Below are positions 1 through 7,018 of a DNA stretch of 64,000 nucleotides, one piece after another. A program made the position numbers and the translations under genes. The notes beneath the pieces were generated by a model that was not told the origin of the DNA, did not search any database, and saw only the letters and a list, made by a program, of their open reading frames with translations. Positions within the stretch are counted from its first letter, which is position 1; each line of letters starts with the position of its first letter. The stretch is from Acetobacteraceae bacterium H6797 (GTDB taxonomy: Bacteria; Pseudomonadota; Alphaproteobacteria; Acetobacterales; Acetobacteraceae), in NCBI GenBank assembly GCA_015223225.1, contig JADFCQ010000001.1, forward strand, positions 983,639 to 1,047,638. Reading direction: 5' to 3'.

Positions 1-1014
1 CGCCTTGGCCTTGTTCAGGTCGAGGCCCCAGCCCTCGTTCAGCGAGGGGTCGTTCATGGCGGCGGTGGTGCGGAAGGGGATGCCGTTCAGCGCATGGCCA
101 CGGCCGAAGAAGGCGGCCTTGACGATATCGTCGCGGCGCACGGCCCAGGCGACGGCCTGGCGCACGCGCTTATCGGCGAAGGGGCCGCGGGCGCAGTTGA
201 AGAGCAGGCACATATAGCCGCCGTCGGAGACGAGCAGCTTCTGGTTCGGGTCGGACTCGATCTGGTCCATCTGCGCCCAGGGGACGTATTCGATGATGTC
301 CACATCGCCCGTGCGCAGCGCCGTCGCGCGCAGGCTCTCGTCCTGATAGACTTGGAAGACGATCTTCTTCGTCTTGGGCAGGCCCGGCTTGTAGAACTTG
401 TCGAAGGCCTCGACCTCGATGCGCGAGCCGCGCTCCTGGCCCACGAGGCGATAGGGGCCGGCGCCGATGGGGTCGGCCTCGGTCGATTTCGGGCTGATGA
501 AGCCGGAATTATAGGTGGCCAGCGCGAGGAGGAAGGTCGCGTTCGGCTCCTTCAGCACCAGGCGCACGGTGGAAGCGTCAGGCGCCTCGACCTTGGCGAC
601 GTTCTGGAAGACGGCGCGCTGATAGGCGGTGGACTTCTCGGCGGCGATGGCTTCGACATTGAAGCGGATCGCGTCCGGGTCGACCTTCGCGCCATCCTGG
701 AAGACGGCGTTCTGGCGCAGCTTGAACTCATAGGTGACGGGATCGACCTGGCGCCAGCTTTCGGCCAGTTCGCCGCGCAGCTCGCCCTTGGCGTCGTTGC
801 CGAGCAGGCCACGGAAGATGTTCAGCTTCACCGTGCCGGCGGAGGCGCCGGTCGAGGGCCAAGAACGCAGCGAGGGCGGGAAGGCCGAGAGGCCGAAGCG
901 CAGCGTGCCGCCGGCAGCCTGGGCCATGGCGCGGCGATTGGCGAAGAGGCTGCCGGCCGCCGGCAGAGCGGCGGCGGCGCCCAACAGGCCGCGGCGGGAG
1001 AAGGTCGTCGTCAT
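1..1014 (-). CDS. ABC transporter substrate-binding protein, family 5 (peptide type), 3' part missing
   Basis: Periplasmic solute receptor for a dipeptide/oligopeptide/nickel-type ABC importer. The first 338 codons are visible and the frame is still open at the left edge, so about one third of a usual 500-550 residue protein is missing. The N-terminus has a twin-arginine motif (SRRGLLG, residues 6-12) followed by a hydrophobic stretch and an AMAQA cleavage site, so export is probably by Tat. The family 5 pattern is clear: a GTLRFG start to the mature protein, FRGLL, LAESW, YEFKLRQNAVFQDG, then the GDVDIIEY region. The start at 1014 is preceded by GGAGG at good spacing. No permease or ATPase genes are seen here; they may lie left of the window. 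The bound ligand cannot be predicted. Confidence 0.9.
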   Translation of the reverse strand, partial: MTTTFSRRGLLGAAAALPAAGSLFANRRAMAQAAGGTLRFGLSAFPPSLRSWPSTGASAGTVKLNIFRGLLGNDAKGELRGELAESWRQVDPVTYEFKLRQNAVFQDGAKVDPDAIRFNVEAIAAEKSTAYQRAVFQNVAKVEAPDASTVRLVLKEPNATFLLALATYNSGFISPKSTEADPIGAGPYRLVGQERGSRIEVEAFDKFYKPGLPKTKKIVFQVYQDESLRATALRTGDVDIIEYVPWAQMDQIESDPNQKLLVSDGGYMCLLFNCARGPFADKRVRQAVAWAVRRDDIVKAAFFGRGHALNGIPFRTTAAMNDPSLNEGWGLDLNKAKA

Positions 1015-1371
1015 CGGCTATCCTCCGTATTGGGCCGCGGTAGCGGGGCGGCCAAAGCAGGTGCGCCCGCCACTGACCGAATGGGCAGTGGCGGGTCGGC
1101 GATCGGGCGCGATCTTCTTGAAGGCGGGCCGGGGTGTCCATTGCAACCTGAGGCCTGATCGCCGCGCGAGGGCGGAAATTGCCCAGGCGAGCGGCAACGG
1201 AAGGGCGAATGCCCGCGAGGCGGTCGCCGACGGCGAACGGGGCATCAGCTCTCCTGATACCGACATGCCGCAGCCCTATGGGGTGGCGAATCGGCCGGGA
1301 TGGGGCGCGGCCATGAAAAAAGCCCCGCGCGGGGCGGGGCTGGAGAAGCGGGGATCGGTGGTCCGCCGGGC
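1015..1371. other. Intergenic region, 357 bp
   Basis: This stretch separates DUF1178 from the binding-protein gene. It holds a strong minus-strand terminator at 1316-1341 and the presumed promoter and ribosome binding site of the binding-protein gene. The open frames crossing it look like chance frames of GC-rich DNA. I see no convincing gene or consensus promoter. Confidence 0.6.
1316..1341 (-). terminator. Rho-independent terminator of the grxC-DUF1178 unit
   Basis: On the minus strand an 8-bp perfect stem (AGCCCCGC/GCGGGGCT) with a 5-nt loop is followed directly by a run of at least five T. It lies 30 bp after the DUF1178 stop codon. Confidence 0.85.
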
Positions 1372-1845
1372 CTATCCGTCGGAGCGGGGCACCCAGGGGA
1401 GGCGGCCCACCTCGATGCCTTCATCGCGCAGGGCCTCGGTCTCGGCCTCGCTCGCCTCGCCATAGATGCCGCGCTGGGGCGGAGTGCCTTCCTCGGCCTC
1501 ACGATGGATGCGGCGCGCCTCCTCGGCGAAATTGGCGCCGACATAGTCGCAATTCTTCTCCACCTCGGCGCGCAGGCGCTGGAGCAGGGCCAGCATCTGG
1601 GCGGGCATGGGGCCGGCGGCGGCCATCTGACCTTCGCCCGCCGCCGGAGGCGTCGCTTGGGACGCGGGCAGGGCCTCGCGCGTCTTGGCGATATTCGGCG
1701 CCATGAGCGCGCGGGTGACCTTGGTGACACCGCAGACCGGGCATTCGACGAGACCGGCCGCCGCCTGCTTCTCAAAGCCGGCGCTGTCCTTGAACCAACC
1801 GTCGAATTCGTGGCCCGCCTCGCAGCGGAGCTGGTAGTGGATCAT
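1372..1845 (-). CDS. DUF1178 family protein
   Basis: A 157-residue protein of unknown function, typical in size for DUF1178. The N-terminus has the family pattern, IHYQLRCEAGHEFDGWF, followed by ECPVCG. With the first Cys this suggests a small zinc ribbon. The middle is Ala/Pro-rich and probably disordered; the C-terminal part contains VGANFAEEARRIH and EAL..EGIEVGRLPW, both recognisable in the family. The gene follows grxC, a common alphaproteobacterial neighbourhood. It starts two bases after the stop of a 33-codon small frame (1847-1948), which suggests translational coupling. Its own ribosome binding site is weak. Confidence 0.9.
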   Translation of the reverse strand: MIHYQLRCEAGHEFDGWFKDSAGFEKQAAAGLVECPVCGVTKVTRALMAPNIAKTREALPASQATPPAAGEGQMAAAGPMPAQMLALLQRLRAEVEKNCDYVGANFAEEARRIHREAEEGTPPQRGIYGEASEAETEALRDEGIEVGRLPWVPRSDG

Positions 1846-1846
1846 G

Positions 1847-1948
1847 CTATCGCTCGTTCACGGCCGGGCGGGCGGCCCGCTTCCCGGCCTTTTCATCAGC
1901 CTTTCCGAGCGCCTCTTCTGGCATGAAGCGCGCGGGCAAGGCCAGCAT
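1847..1948 (-). CDS. Possible 33-residue coupled small protein
   Basis: A short frame fills the gap between grxC and DUF1178. Its ATG shares one base with the grxC stop codon (TGATG), and its TAG stop ends one base before the DUF1178 start codon (TAGCATG). The peptide is charged and Ala/Arg/Lys-rich with no membrane segment and no recognised family. The double coupling geometry is the only support. It could instead be a chance frame that keeps ribosomes moving into DUF1178, or a remnant of a gene once located between grxC and DUF1178. Confidence 0.3.
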   Translation of the reverse strand: MLALPARFMPEEALGKADEKAGKRAARPAVNER

Positions 1949-2205
1949 CAGGCTGCCAGAAGCGGGTCCAGCTTACCGGCGCGCTCCAGGGCGAAGAGGT
2001 CATCGCAGCCGCCGATGGCCTGGCCATCGATGAAGATCTGCGGAACCGTCGTGCGTCCGCCGGAGCGCTCGATCGCCGCCTTGCGCTCGGCCGAACCGTG
2101 CGGGGCGTCGAATTCGGTGTAGGACACGCCCTTCTGGTCGAGCAGCGACTTGGCGCGCGCGCAATAAGGGCAGAACGGGGTGGTGAAAATCTCGATCTGG
2201 GCCAT
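1948..2205 (-). CDS. grxC: Glutaredoxin 3
   Basis: Small cytosolic thiol-disulfide oxidoreductase of 85 residues, the usual length for GrxC. It uses glutathione to reduce protein and mixed disulfides. The dithiol active site CPYC lies at residues 12-15. The cis-proline region (TVPQIFIDG) and the glutathione-contacting GG.DDL motif follow. The ATG at 2205 was chosen because the open frame upstream encodes no conserved sequence and this start gives the family N-terminus (AQIEIFTTPFCPYC). It is followed by DUF1178 and preceded by a terminated aminotransferase gene. Confidence 0.95.
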   Translation of the reverse strand: MAQIEIFTTPFCPYCARAKSLLDQKGVSYTEFDAPHGSAERKAAIERSGGRTTVPQIFIDGQAIGGCDDLFALERAGKLDPLLAA

Positions 2206-2270
2206 GCATGACAAAGTCGTGGCGCCGCGCGGCCCGGTCAAGGGCCGGATTCCGGCATGGCTGGGGCGCC

Positions 2271-2299
2271 GAAACGAAAGGGGCGCCTCGCGGCGCCCC
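2271..2299 (-). terminator. Likely terminator of the aminotransferase gene
   Basis: A perfect 8-bp stem (GGGGCGCC/GGCGCCCC) with a 4-nt loop, followed on the minus strand by CTTTCGTTTC. The T tract is interrupted, so strength is uncertain. Confidence 0.6.
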
Positions 2300-2351
2300 A
2301 TGCCCGGGGTAGGGAGATGTGTCCCCCTGCCCCGCTTCGCCTGAATCGTGC

Positions 2352-3680
2352 TCAGGCGGCCGCCTTGATCGCCTTTTCGAGCGTGCCGAAGAGGCGGTCC
2401 ACATGCGGCTTCTCGCAGATGAGCGGCGGCGAGAGGGCCACGATGTCGCCGGTGACGCGGATGAGCACGCCCTCGTCGAAGCACTGGCGGAAGACTTCCG
2501 TGGCGCGGGCGCCCGGCGCGCCGGGGCGCGATTCCAGCTCGATGCCGGCGACGAGGCCCAGGTCACGCACGTCGGCGACGGTGCGGGTGCCCTTCAGGCT
2601 ATGCGCGGCGTCCTGGAAATAGGGCTCCAAGGCGGCGGCGCGGCCCGGCAGGTCTTCCTCGACATGCAGCGCCAGCGTCGCGATCGCCGCGGCGGCGGCC
2701 AGCGGATGGCCCGAATAGGTATAGCCGTGGAACAGCTCGATCCCGTTCGGGGTGCCGTTGACGATGGCGTCGTAGACGCTGTCCTTCGTCGCGACGGCGC
2801 CCATGGGCACGGCGGCGTTGGTCAGGCCCTTGGCCATGGTCATGATGTCCGGCATCACGCCCAGGCGCTCGGCGCCGAAATTCGTGCCGAGGCGGCCGAA
2901 GCCGGTGATGACCTCGTCGAAAATCAGCAGGATGCCGTGCTTGTCGCAGATCTCGCGCAGGCGCTGCAGATAGCCCTGCGGCGGAATGAGAACGCCCGTG
3001 GAGCCGGCCATCGGCTCGACCATGACGGCCGCGATGGTCTCGGCGCCATGCAGGGCGACCAGGTCTTCCAGCTTGTCGGCCAGGTTGGCGCCGTGTTCCG
3101 GCATGCCCTTGGCGAAGCTGTTCAGGCTCGGCTGATGGGTATGCGGCAGATGATCCGTATAGGGGAGCATCGCGCCGAACTGCTTGCGGTTGCCGCCGAT
3201 GCCGCCGACCGACATGCCGCCGAAGCCCACGCCGTGATAGCCGCGCTCACGGCCGATCAGACGCACGCGCGAGGCCTGGCCGCGGGCCTTGTGATAGGCA
3301 AGCGCGATCTTCAGGGCCGTATCGGCGCTCTCGGAGCCCGAGCCGGTGAAGAAGACCTTGTTCAGCGGGTCCGGCAGCATCTCGGACAGGCGCGCGGCGG
3401 CCTCGAAGGCGACCGGGTGGCCGAGGTTGAAGGTCGGCGCGAAATCCATGATCGCGGCCTGCTTCTGGATGGCTTCCACGATCTCGCGGCGGCCATGCCC
3501 GGCATTGCAGCACCACAGACCCGCCGTGCCGTCCAGAACCTCGCGGCCTTCCGGCGTGAAGTAGGACATGCCCTCGGCGCGCGCGAGCATGCGCGGGTTC
3601 GCCTTGAAATACTTGTTGTCGGAAAAGGGCATCCAGAACGCGTCGAGATTATTGGGACGCGACGGGCGGATTTCGTTCAT
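2352..3680 (-). CDS. Class III omega-amino acid:pyruvate aminotransferase
   Basis: PLP-dependent fold-type I transaminase of 442 residues, the normal length. It probably transfers the amino group of beta-alanine or another omega-amine to pyruvate. The N-terminal NLDAFWMPF...FK is typical of the beta-alanine:pyruvate subgroup. Visible PLP-site features are GSGSESADTALK (about 113-124), IFDEVITGFGR with Asp255, and the Schiff-base Lys284 in TMAKGLTNAAVPMG. The start at 3680 has a GGAG box; the open frame extends upstream but without conserved sequence. The exact amine substrate cannot be read from sequence. The gene stands alone between terminators. Confidence 0.9.
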   Translation of the reverse strand: MNEIRPSRPNNLDAFWMPFSDNKYFKANPRMLARAEGMSYFTPEGREVLDGTAGLWCCNAGHGRREIVEAIQKQAAIMDFAPTFNLGHPVAFEAAARLSEMLPDPLNKVFFTGSGSESADTALKIALAYHKARGQASRVRLIGRERGYHGVGFGGMSVGGIGGNRKQFGAMLPYTDHLPHTHQPSLNSFAKGMPEHGANLADKLEDLVALHGAETIAAVMVEPMAGSTGVLIPPQGYLQRLREICDKHGILLIFDEVITGFGRLGTNFGAERLGVMPDIMTMAKGLTNAAVPMGAVATKDSVYDAIVNGTPNGIELFHGYTYSGHPLAAAAAIATLALHVEEDLPGRAAALEPYFQDAAHSLKGTRTVADVRDLGLVAGIELESRPGAPGARATEVFRQCFDEGVLIRVTGDIVALSPPLICEKPHVDRLFGTLEKAIKAAA

Positions 3681-3754
3681 CGTGAGCCTCCAGGCAGGCG
3701 GGCACCCTCGCGCCGCGCGCGCCGCGCCGCAAGACATCCGGAGGGGTGAGGGAG

Positions 3755-3777
3755 AAAAAAACCGCCGCCAGGCGGCG
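3755..3777 (-). terminator. Rho-independent terminator of the bactofilin-lipoprotein operon
   Basis: Stem CGCCGC/GCGGCG with a 3-nt loop, followed on the minus strand by seven T. It begins a few bases after the lipoprotein stop codon at 3781. Confidence 0.85.
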
Positions 3778-3780
3778 ATT

Positions 3781-4224
3781 CTACCGGCGCTGGGCCAGGG
3801 ATTGGAGGCAATCGCTCTCGGTCATGCGCTCGATGCCGGCGGCGCGGGTGGTGGCATGGCCGACGCGCAACCCGCCCTGGCCGTCGCGATAGAGCACCAT
3901 GTCGAGATGGCAGGCCGTGCCCTGGTAGCGCCAGATTTCCGCATCGCCTTCACTGCGGCGAAGCGTCGGCTGGCCGAGCCAGGCGAGCACGGCGCGGGCA
4001 TCGGCGCCCTCGATATCCACGGCGCGGCGCGGGCCGGCGCCGGGCGCGGCATTGCCCGCCTGGCCGCTGGCCTGGGTGCCGGGCGTGGTGGTCTCCAGCG
4101 CCGCGATGCTCGCGCGGTTGCTGGCCAGGACCTGTTCCAGAACCTGGGTACGCAGGGTCTGCTGCTCATCGGCGCAGCCGGCGAGCAGCAGGAGCGGGGC
4201 CATCAGGCCGAAAAAGCGACCCAT
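3781..4224 (-). CDS. Putative lipoprotein downstream of bactofilin
   Basis: A 147-residue protein with a short signal peptide and a clear lipobox (LLLLAGC, Cys17), so it is predicted to be lipid-anchored. After a helical, Gln/Ala-rich linker (25-70) comes a compact domain containing ARAVLAWLGQP..RRSEGDAEIWRYQGTACHLDMVLYRD, which resembles small SmpA/BamE-like outer-membrane lipoprotein domains in layout; that resemblance is a guess. It follows the bactofilin gene by 19 bp in the same operon, so it may act at the envelope with the bactofilin scaffold. Confidence 0.8.
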   Translation of the reverse strand: MGRFFGLMAPLLLLAGCADEQQTLRTQVLEQVLASNRASIAALETTTPGTQASGQAGNAAPGAGPRRAVDIEGADARAVLAWLGQPTLRRSEGDAEIWRYQGTACHLDMVLYRDGQGGLRVGHATTRAAGIERMTESDCLQSLAQRR

Positions 4225-4243
4225 AATGGCCTTTTCCGTCAAC

Positions 4244-4924
4244 TCACTCGGCAGTGGCGACCGGAGTGTCGCTCGGCGCGGGCGCAGCCGGGGCCGAGGC
4301 GACGGGCTTGCCCGAATCGGTGAGCATTTCCATGCGGCCGGAGAGCTGGCCGCCATCCTCGACCTGCAGGCGGCGCGAACGGGCGACGCCGATCACCTTG
4401 CCGGTGCCGCGGATCACGAGGTTGCCGCGCGCGGTGAGCGTGCCGTCGAACACGCCGGCGATCTCGGCATCCTCGACCTGGACCTCGCCCTTGAACACGC
4501 CCGAGCCCGCGATGAGCAGCTCGGTGGCGTTGATCATCTGGCTCTCGACCGTGCCCTCGACCACGAGGCGCTCGGCATCGGTCACGGTGCCCTGCAGGCT
4601 GATGCCCTTGCCGACGACGAGGGTGCGGCGCTCGACCGGCGCGGGCACGGGCGGGCGGCCGCCGATCGGAGCGGCAGGCGTGCCGCCCATCGGGGCACCC
4701 ATCGGGGCGGCCGGGCGCGGCGGAACGCCCATGCCGGGAGAAGGCACGGTCGGTTTGGGCGGCAGCGACATGGAGGGAGCTTCCTGCTTGGGCGCGGCGG
4801 GACGGAACGGGGGAACGGCGAGGTCCGGGTCGCGGGCGACGGGGACGGTCGTGGTCGCTTCATCGGCCGGCGGGGGGGCCGGCGGCGGCGGAGTTTCAGG
4901 GCTACGACGGCGGAAGACGGACAT
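4244..4924 (-). CDS. Bactofilin (polymer-forming cytoskeletal protein)
   Basis: Cytoskeletal protein that self-assembles into filaments through a right-handed beta-helix. The 226-residue product has a long Pro/Ala-rich disordered N-terminal region (1-95). Next comes the bactofilin core (about 97-200) with its repeating small hydrophobic/Gly/Glu pattern (VVGKGISLQGTV, VVEGTVESQMI, VFKGEVQVEDAEIAGVFDGTLTARG). An Ala/Pro tail follows. The start at 4924 is preceded by GGGGGAG and gives MSVFRR. The adjacent downstream lipoprotein suggests an envelope-linked function such as local cell-wall growth or morphology. Confidence 0.92.
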   Translation of the reverse strand: MSVFRRRSPETPPPPAPPPADEATTTVPVARDPDLAVPPFRPAAPKQEAPSMSLPPKPTVPSPGMGVPPRPAAPMGAPMGGTPAAPIGGRPPVPAPVERRTLVVGKGISLQGTVTDAERLVVEGTVESQMINATELLIAGSGVFKGEVQVEDAEIAGVFDGTLTARGNLVIRGTGKVIGVARSRRLQVEDGGQLSGRMEMLTDSGKPVASAPAAPAPSDTPVATAE

Positions 4925-5176
4925 GTTCAGCTCCCCCTTCACGGCAAAAATGGATGGGTTCTGCCCGGCGGCGGAAAGCGTGGCCGGGCGCGGCGGTACC
5001 GTCCGGCCCAGGATCGTCGCCAATCCGGACCGAGGGGGCACTCCGCCACCCAAGCGGGCTATCACGCCGCGCGCGGCGGGCACAACCGGGCGTTTAAGGG
5101 ATTCGGCGGCAAATTCGCCGCCTTTCGTCATCCTCTCGTCATTGCTATGCCCCGGAGCGCAACACAGGACGGCGAC

Positions 5177-6154
5177 ATGACCACCTCTTCCCTGGATATC
5201 CTGGGCATCGGCAATGCCATCGTGGACGTGCTCTCGCGGGCGGATGACGCTTTTCTCACCGCGCGGGGGCTGGACAAGGGGGCGATGCGGCTGATCGACG
5301 CGGCCGAGGCCGAGGCGCTCTATGCGGCGATGGGTCCGGGGGTGGAGAATTCGGGCGGTTCGGCCGGCAATACCTGCGCCGTGGCGGCGGCCCTCGGGGC
5401 CAAGGTGGGCTATCTCGGCAAGGTGGCCGACGACACGCTGGGCAAGGTTTTCTCGCATGACCTGCGGGCGCTGGGCGTGCATTTCCCGACAGCTCCCCTG
5501 GTGGGCGGCGCGCCGACGGCCCGATGCCTGATCCTCGTCACGCCCGATGCGCAGCGGACGATGAACACCTTCCTCGGCGCCTGCGTGACCTTCGGCGAGG
5601 CGGATGTGGATGCCGCCTCGGTGGAAGCCGCCAAGGTGACCTATATGGAGGGCTATCTCTTCGACCCGCCGGCGGCCCAGGCCGCTTTCCGCAAGGCGGC
5701 GAAGATCGCGCATGGGGCGGGGCGGCAGGTGTCGATCACCCTGTCCGACAGTTTCTGCGTGGGCCGTCACCGCGAGGCCTTCCGGGCCTTCATCCGGGAG
5801 GAGACGGATATCCTCTTCGCCAATGAGGCCGAGATCCTGGCGCTCTACCAGACGGAGAGCCTGGAGGAGGCGGTGGCCGCCGCCCGGGCCGATGTGGCGC
5901 TGACGGCGATCACCCGCAGCGAGAAGGGCTGCCTGATCGTCTCGGCCAAGGAGGCCGTCGAGGTCGCCGCCGTGCCGACCGAGGTGGTGGATACGACCGG
6001 GGCGGGCGATGCCTATGCGGCGGGCTTCCTGGCCGGCTATACGCGCGGGCTGCCGCTGGCCGAGGCCGGGCGCTGGGGCAGCGTCGCCGCCGCCGAGGCC
6101 ATCAGCCATTTCGGCGCGCGGCCCCAGGCCGATCTGAAGGCCCTGCTGGGCTGA
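5177..6154 (+). CDS. PfkB-family carbohydrate kinase (adenosine kinase-like)
   Basis: ATP-dependent sugar/nucleoside kinase of 325 residues. Both PfkB signatures are present: the N-terminal GGSAGNT (60-66) in the substrate-binding region, and the C-terminal DTTGAGDAYAAGF (272 onward) with catalytic Asp278 and the anion hole. The insert ENSGGSAGNTCAVAAALGAKVGYLGKVADD is characteristic of the branch usually annotated as adenosine kinase in alphaproteobacteria. Ribokinase or another sugar specificity is possible. ATG 5177 was chosen; an in-frame ATG about 30 bases upstream is the alternative. It is divergent from the bactofilin gene. Confidence 0.88.
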   Translation: MTTSSLDILGIGNAIVDVLSRADDAFLTARGLDKGAMRLIDAAEAEALYAAMGPGVENSGGSAGNTCAVAAALGAKVGYLGKVADDTLGKVFSHDLRALGVHFPTAPLVGGAPTARCLILVTPDAQRTMNTFLGACVTFGEADVDAASVEAAKVTYMEGYLFDPPAAQAAFRKAAKIAHGAGRQVSITLSDSFCVGRHREAFRAFIREETDILFANEAEILALYQTESLEEAVAAARADVALTAITRSEKGCLIVSAKEAVEVAAVPTEVVDTTGAGDAYAAGFLAGYTRGLPLAEAGRWGSVAAAEAISHFGARPQADLKALLG

Positions 6155-6163
6155 GACAGCGCC

Positions 6164-6285
6164 GGGCGGCCCCTGCCGCCCGCGCCCCGCGCCTGAGGGC
6201 GAACAAAGCGGAGCGGCCTGGCCGCTCCGAGCGCCCGAATGGGCGCCGCCGGCAGTCCGGCGGAAGCCAAGCGGCCAGAGGCCGC
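6164..6285. repeat. Array of five tandem stem-loops
   Basis: Five consecutive perfect hairpins lie just after the kinase stop codon: 6164-6181 (7-bp stem, 4-nt loop), 6211-6227 (6 bp), 6231-6246 (6 bp), 6246-6263 (7 bp) and 6271-6285 (6 bp). A 12-bp direct repeat, GCGCCTGAGGGC, occurs at 6189-6200 and 6291-6302 and flanks the last four. There is no T tract. The array could be an RNA-stabilising or rho-independent-like 3' structure, or an interspersed repeat. Confidence 0.6.
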
Positions 6286-6378
6286 GCCCGGCGCCTGAGG
6301 GCAGCCAAGATCACGGGCGAAACAAAACCATCTTGTCGCCCAGGCGTTCTACGCTTGGACGCCAAGATGGAGGGCCTC

Positions 6379-6522
6379 ATGGCCACTCACGAAAAAGACC
6401 ATCCCGTCCTCGACCGGCAAGAAGCCCGTCAGGGCACCACCGTGCATCGCATGCGCTATGTGCTCGCCATCAGCCTCACCCTGGCGGTGATCGCGATGGT
6501 GATCGCCTATGTCTCGTTCTGA
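6379..6522 (+). CDS. Small single-span membrane protein (47 aa)
   Basis: A 47-codon gene. ATG 6379 is preceded by GGAGG with 5-nt spacing; an in-frame ATG at 6367 is less well placed. The first 25 residues are polar and charged; residues 27-46 form one hydrophobic helix ending in VIAYVSF. This implies an N-in or N-out single-span protein with a short cytoplasmic or periplasmic head. Its stop codon overlaps the ribosome binding site of the DUF6496 gene (TGAGGAGG), so the two are cotranscribed and probably coupled. No family is recognised. Confidence 0.7.
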   Translation: MATHEKDHPVLDRQEARQGTTVHRMRYVLAISLTLAVIAMVIAYVSF

Positions 6523-6534
6523 GGAGGACCGCCG

Positions 6535-7005
6535 ATGCCACGTCAGCAATCGACCGCGCAGAAGAAGACCGTCTCCCGCGTCATGCACGAGTTCAAGCAT
6601 GGCGAGCTGGAGAGCAATCAGGGCGGCAAGGTGCGCAGCCGGAAACAGGCGGTCGCCATCGCTATGAGCGAGGCCGGATCGAGCCGGGAGCAGTCCCCGG
6701 CGCAGAAGAAGAAGCAGCTGAGCCGCAGCAAGGCCAAGGAGAGCCAGGGGCGGACGGCCGTGGCGGAGAAGGAAGGCAAGGCCGGGCAGCGCAAGGCGAT
6801 GGCCAAGGCAGAGCCCCGCATCTCGCCGAGCAGCGCGCGGGGCAAGACGGCCCGAAGCGGCGCCCGCAAGGCGGCGGCGACGCGCACGCAGGGCACGGGC
6901 GGGAAGACCCATGCCGAGCTTTATGAAATGGCGAAGCGGCGGGGCATTCCAGGCCGCTCCGGCATGTCGAAGGCGCAGTTGGAGCGGGCGCTGAGCGCCC
7001 ACTGA
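6535..7005 (+). CDS. DUF6496 / histone H1-like basic protein
   Basis: A 156-residue, very Lys/Arg/Ala/Ser-rich protein. Residues 1-48 match the DUF6496 pattern (KKTVSRVMHEFKHGEL, GGKVRSRKQAVAIAMSEAG), found in bacteria next to rho-N/SAP-like domains. The middle (50-120) is low-complexity basic sequence. The C-terminal 35 residues (KTHAELYEMAKRRGIPGRSGMSKAQLERAL) form a Rho N-terminal/SAP-like helix-extended-helix fold of the kind that binds nucleic acid. It is probably a nucleoid- or stress-associated protein. It sits 12 bp after the small membrane-protein gene and has a strong GGAGG site. Confidence 0.8.
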   Translation: MPRQQSTAQKKTVSRVMHEFKHGELESNQGGKVRSRKQAVAIAMSEAGSSREQSPAQKKKQLSRSKAKESQGRTAVAEKEGKAGQRKAMAKAEPRISPSSARGKTARSGARKAAATRTQGTGGKTHAELYEMAKRRGIPGRSGMSKAQLERALSAH

Positions 7006-7018
7006 ACCGCCCGAAGCG

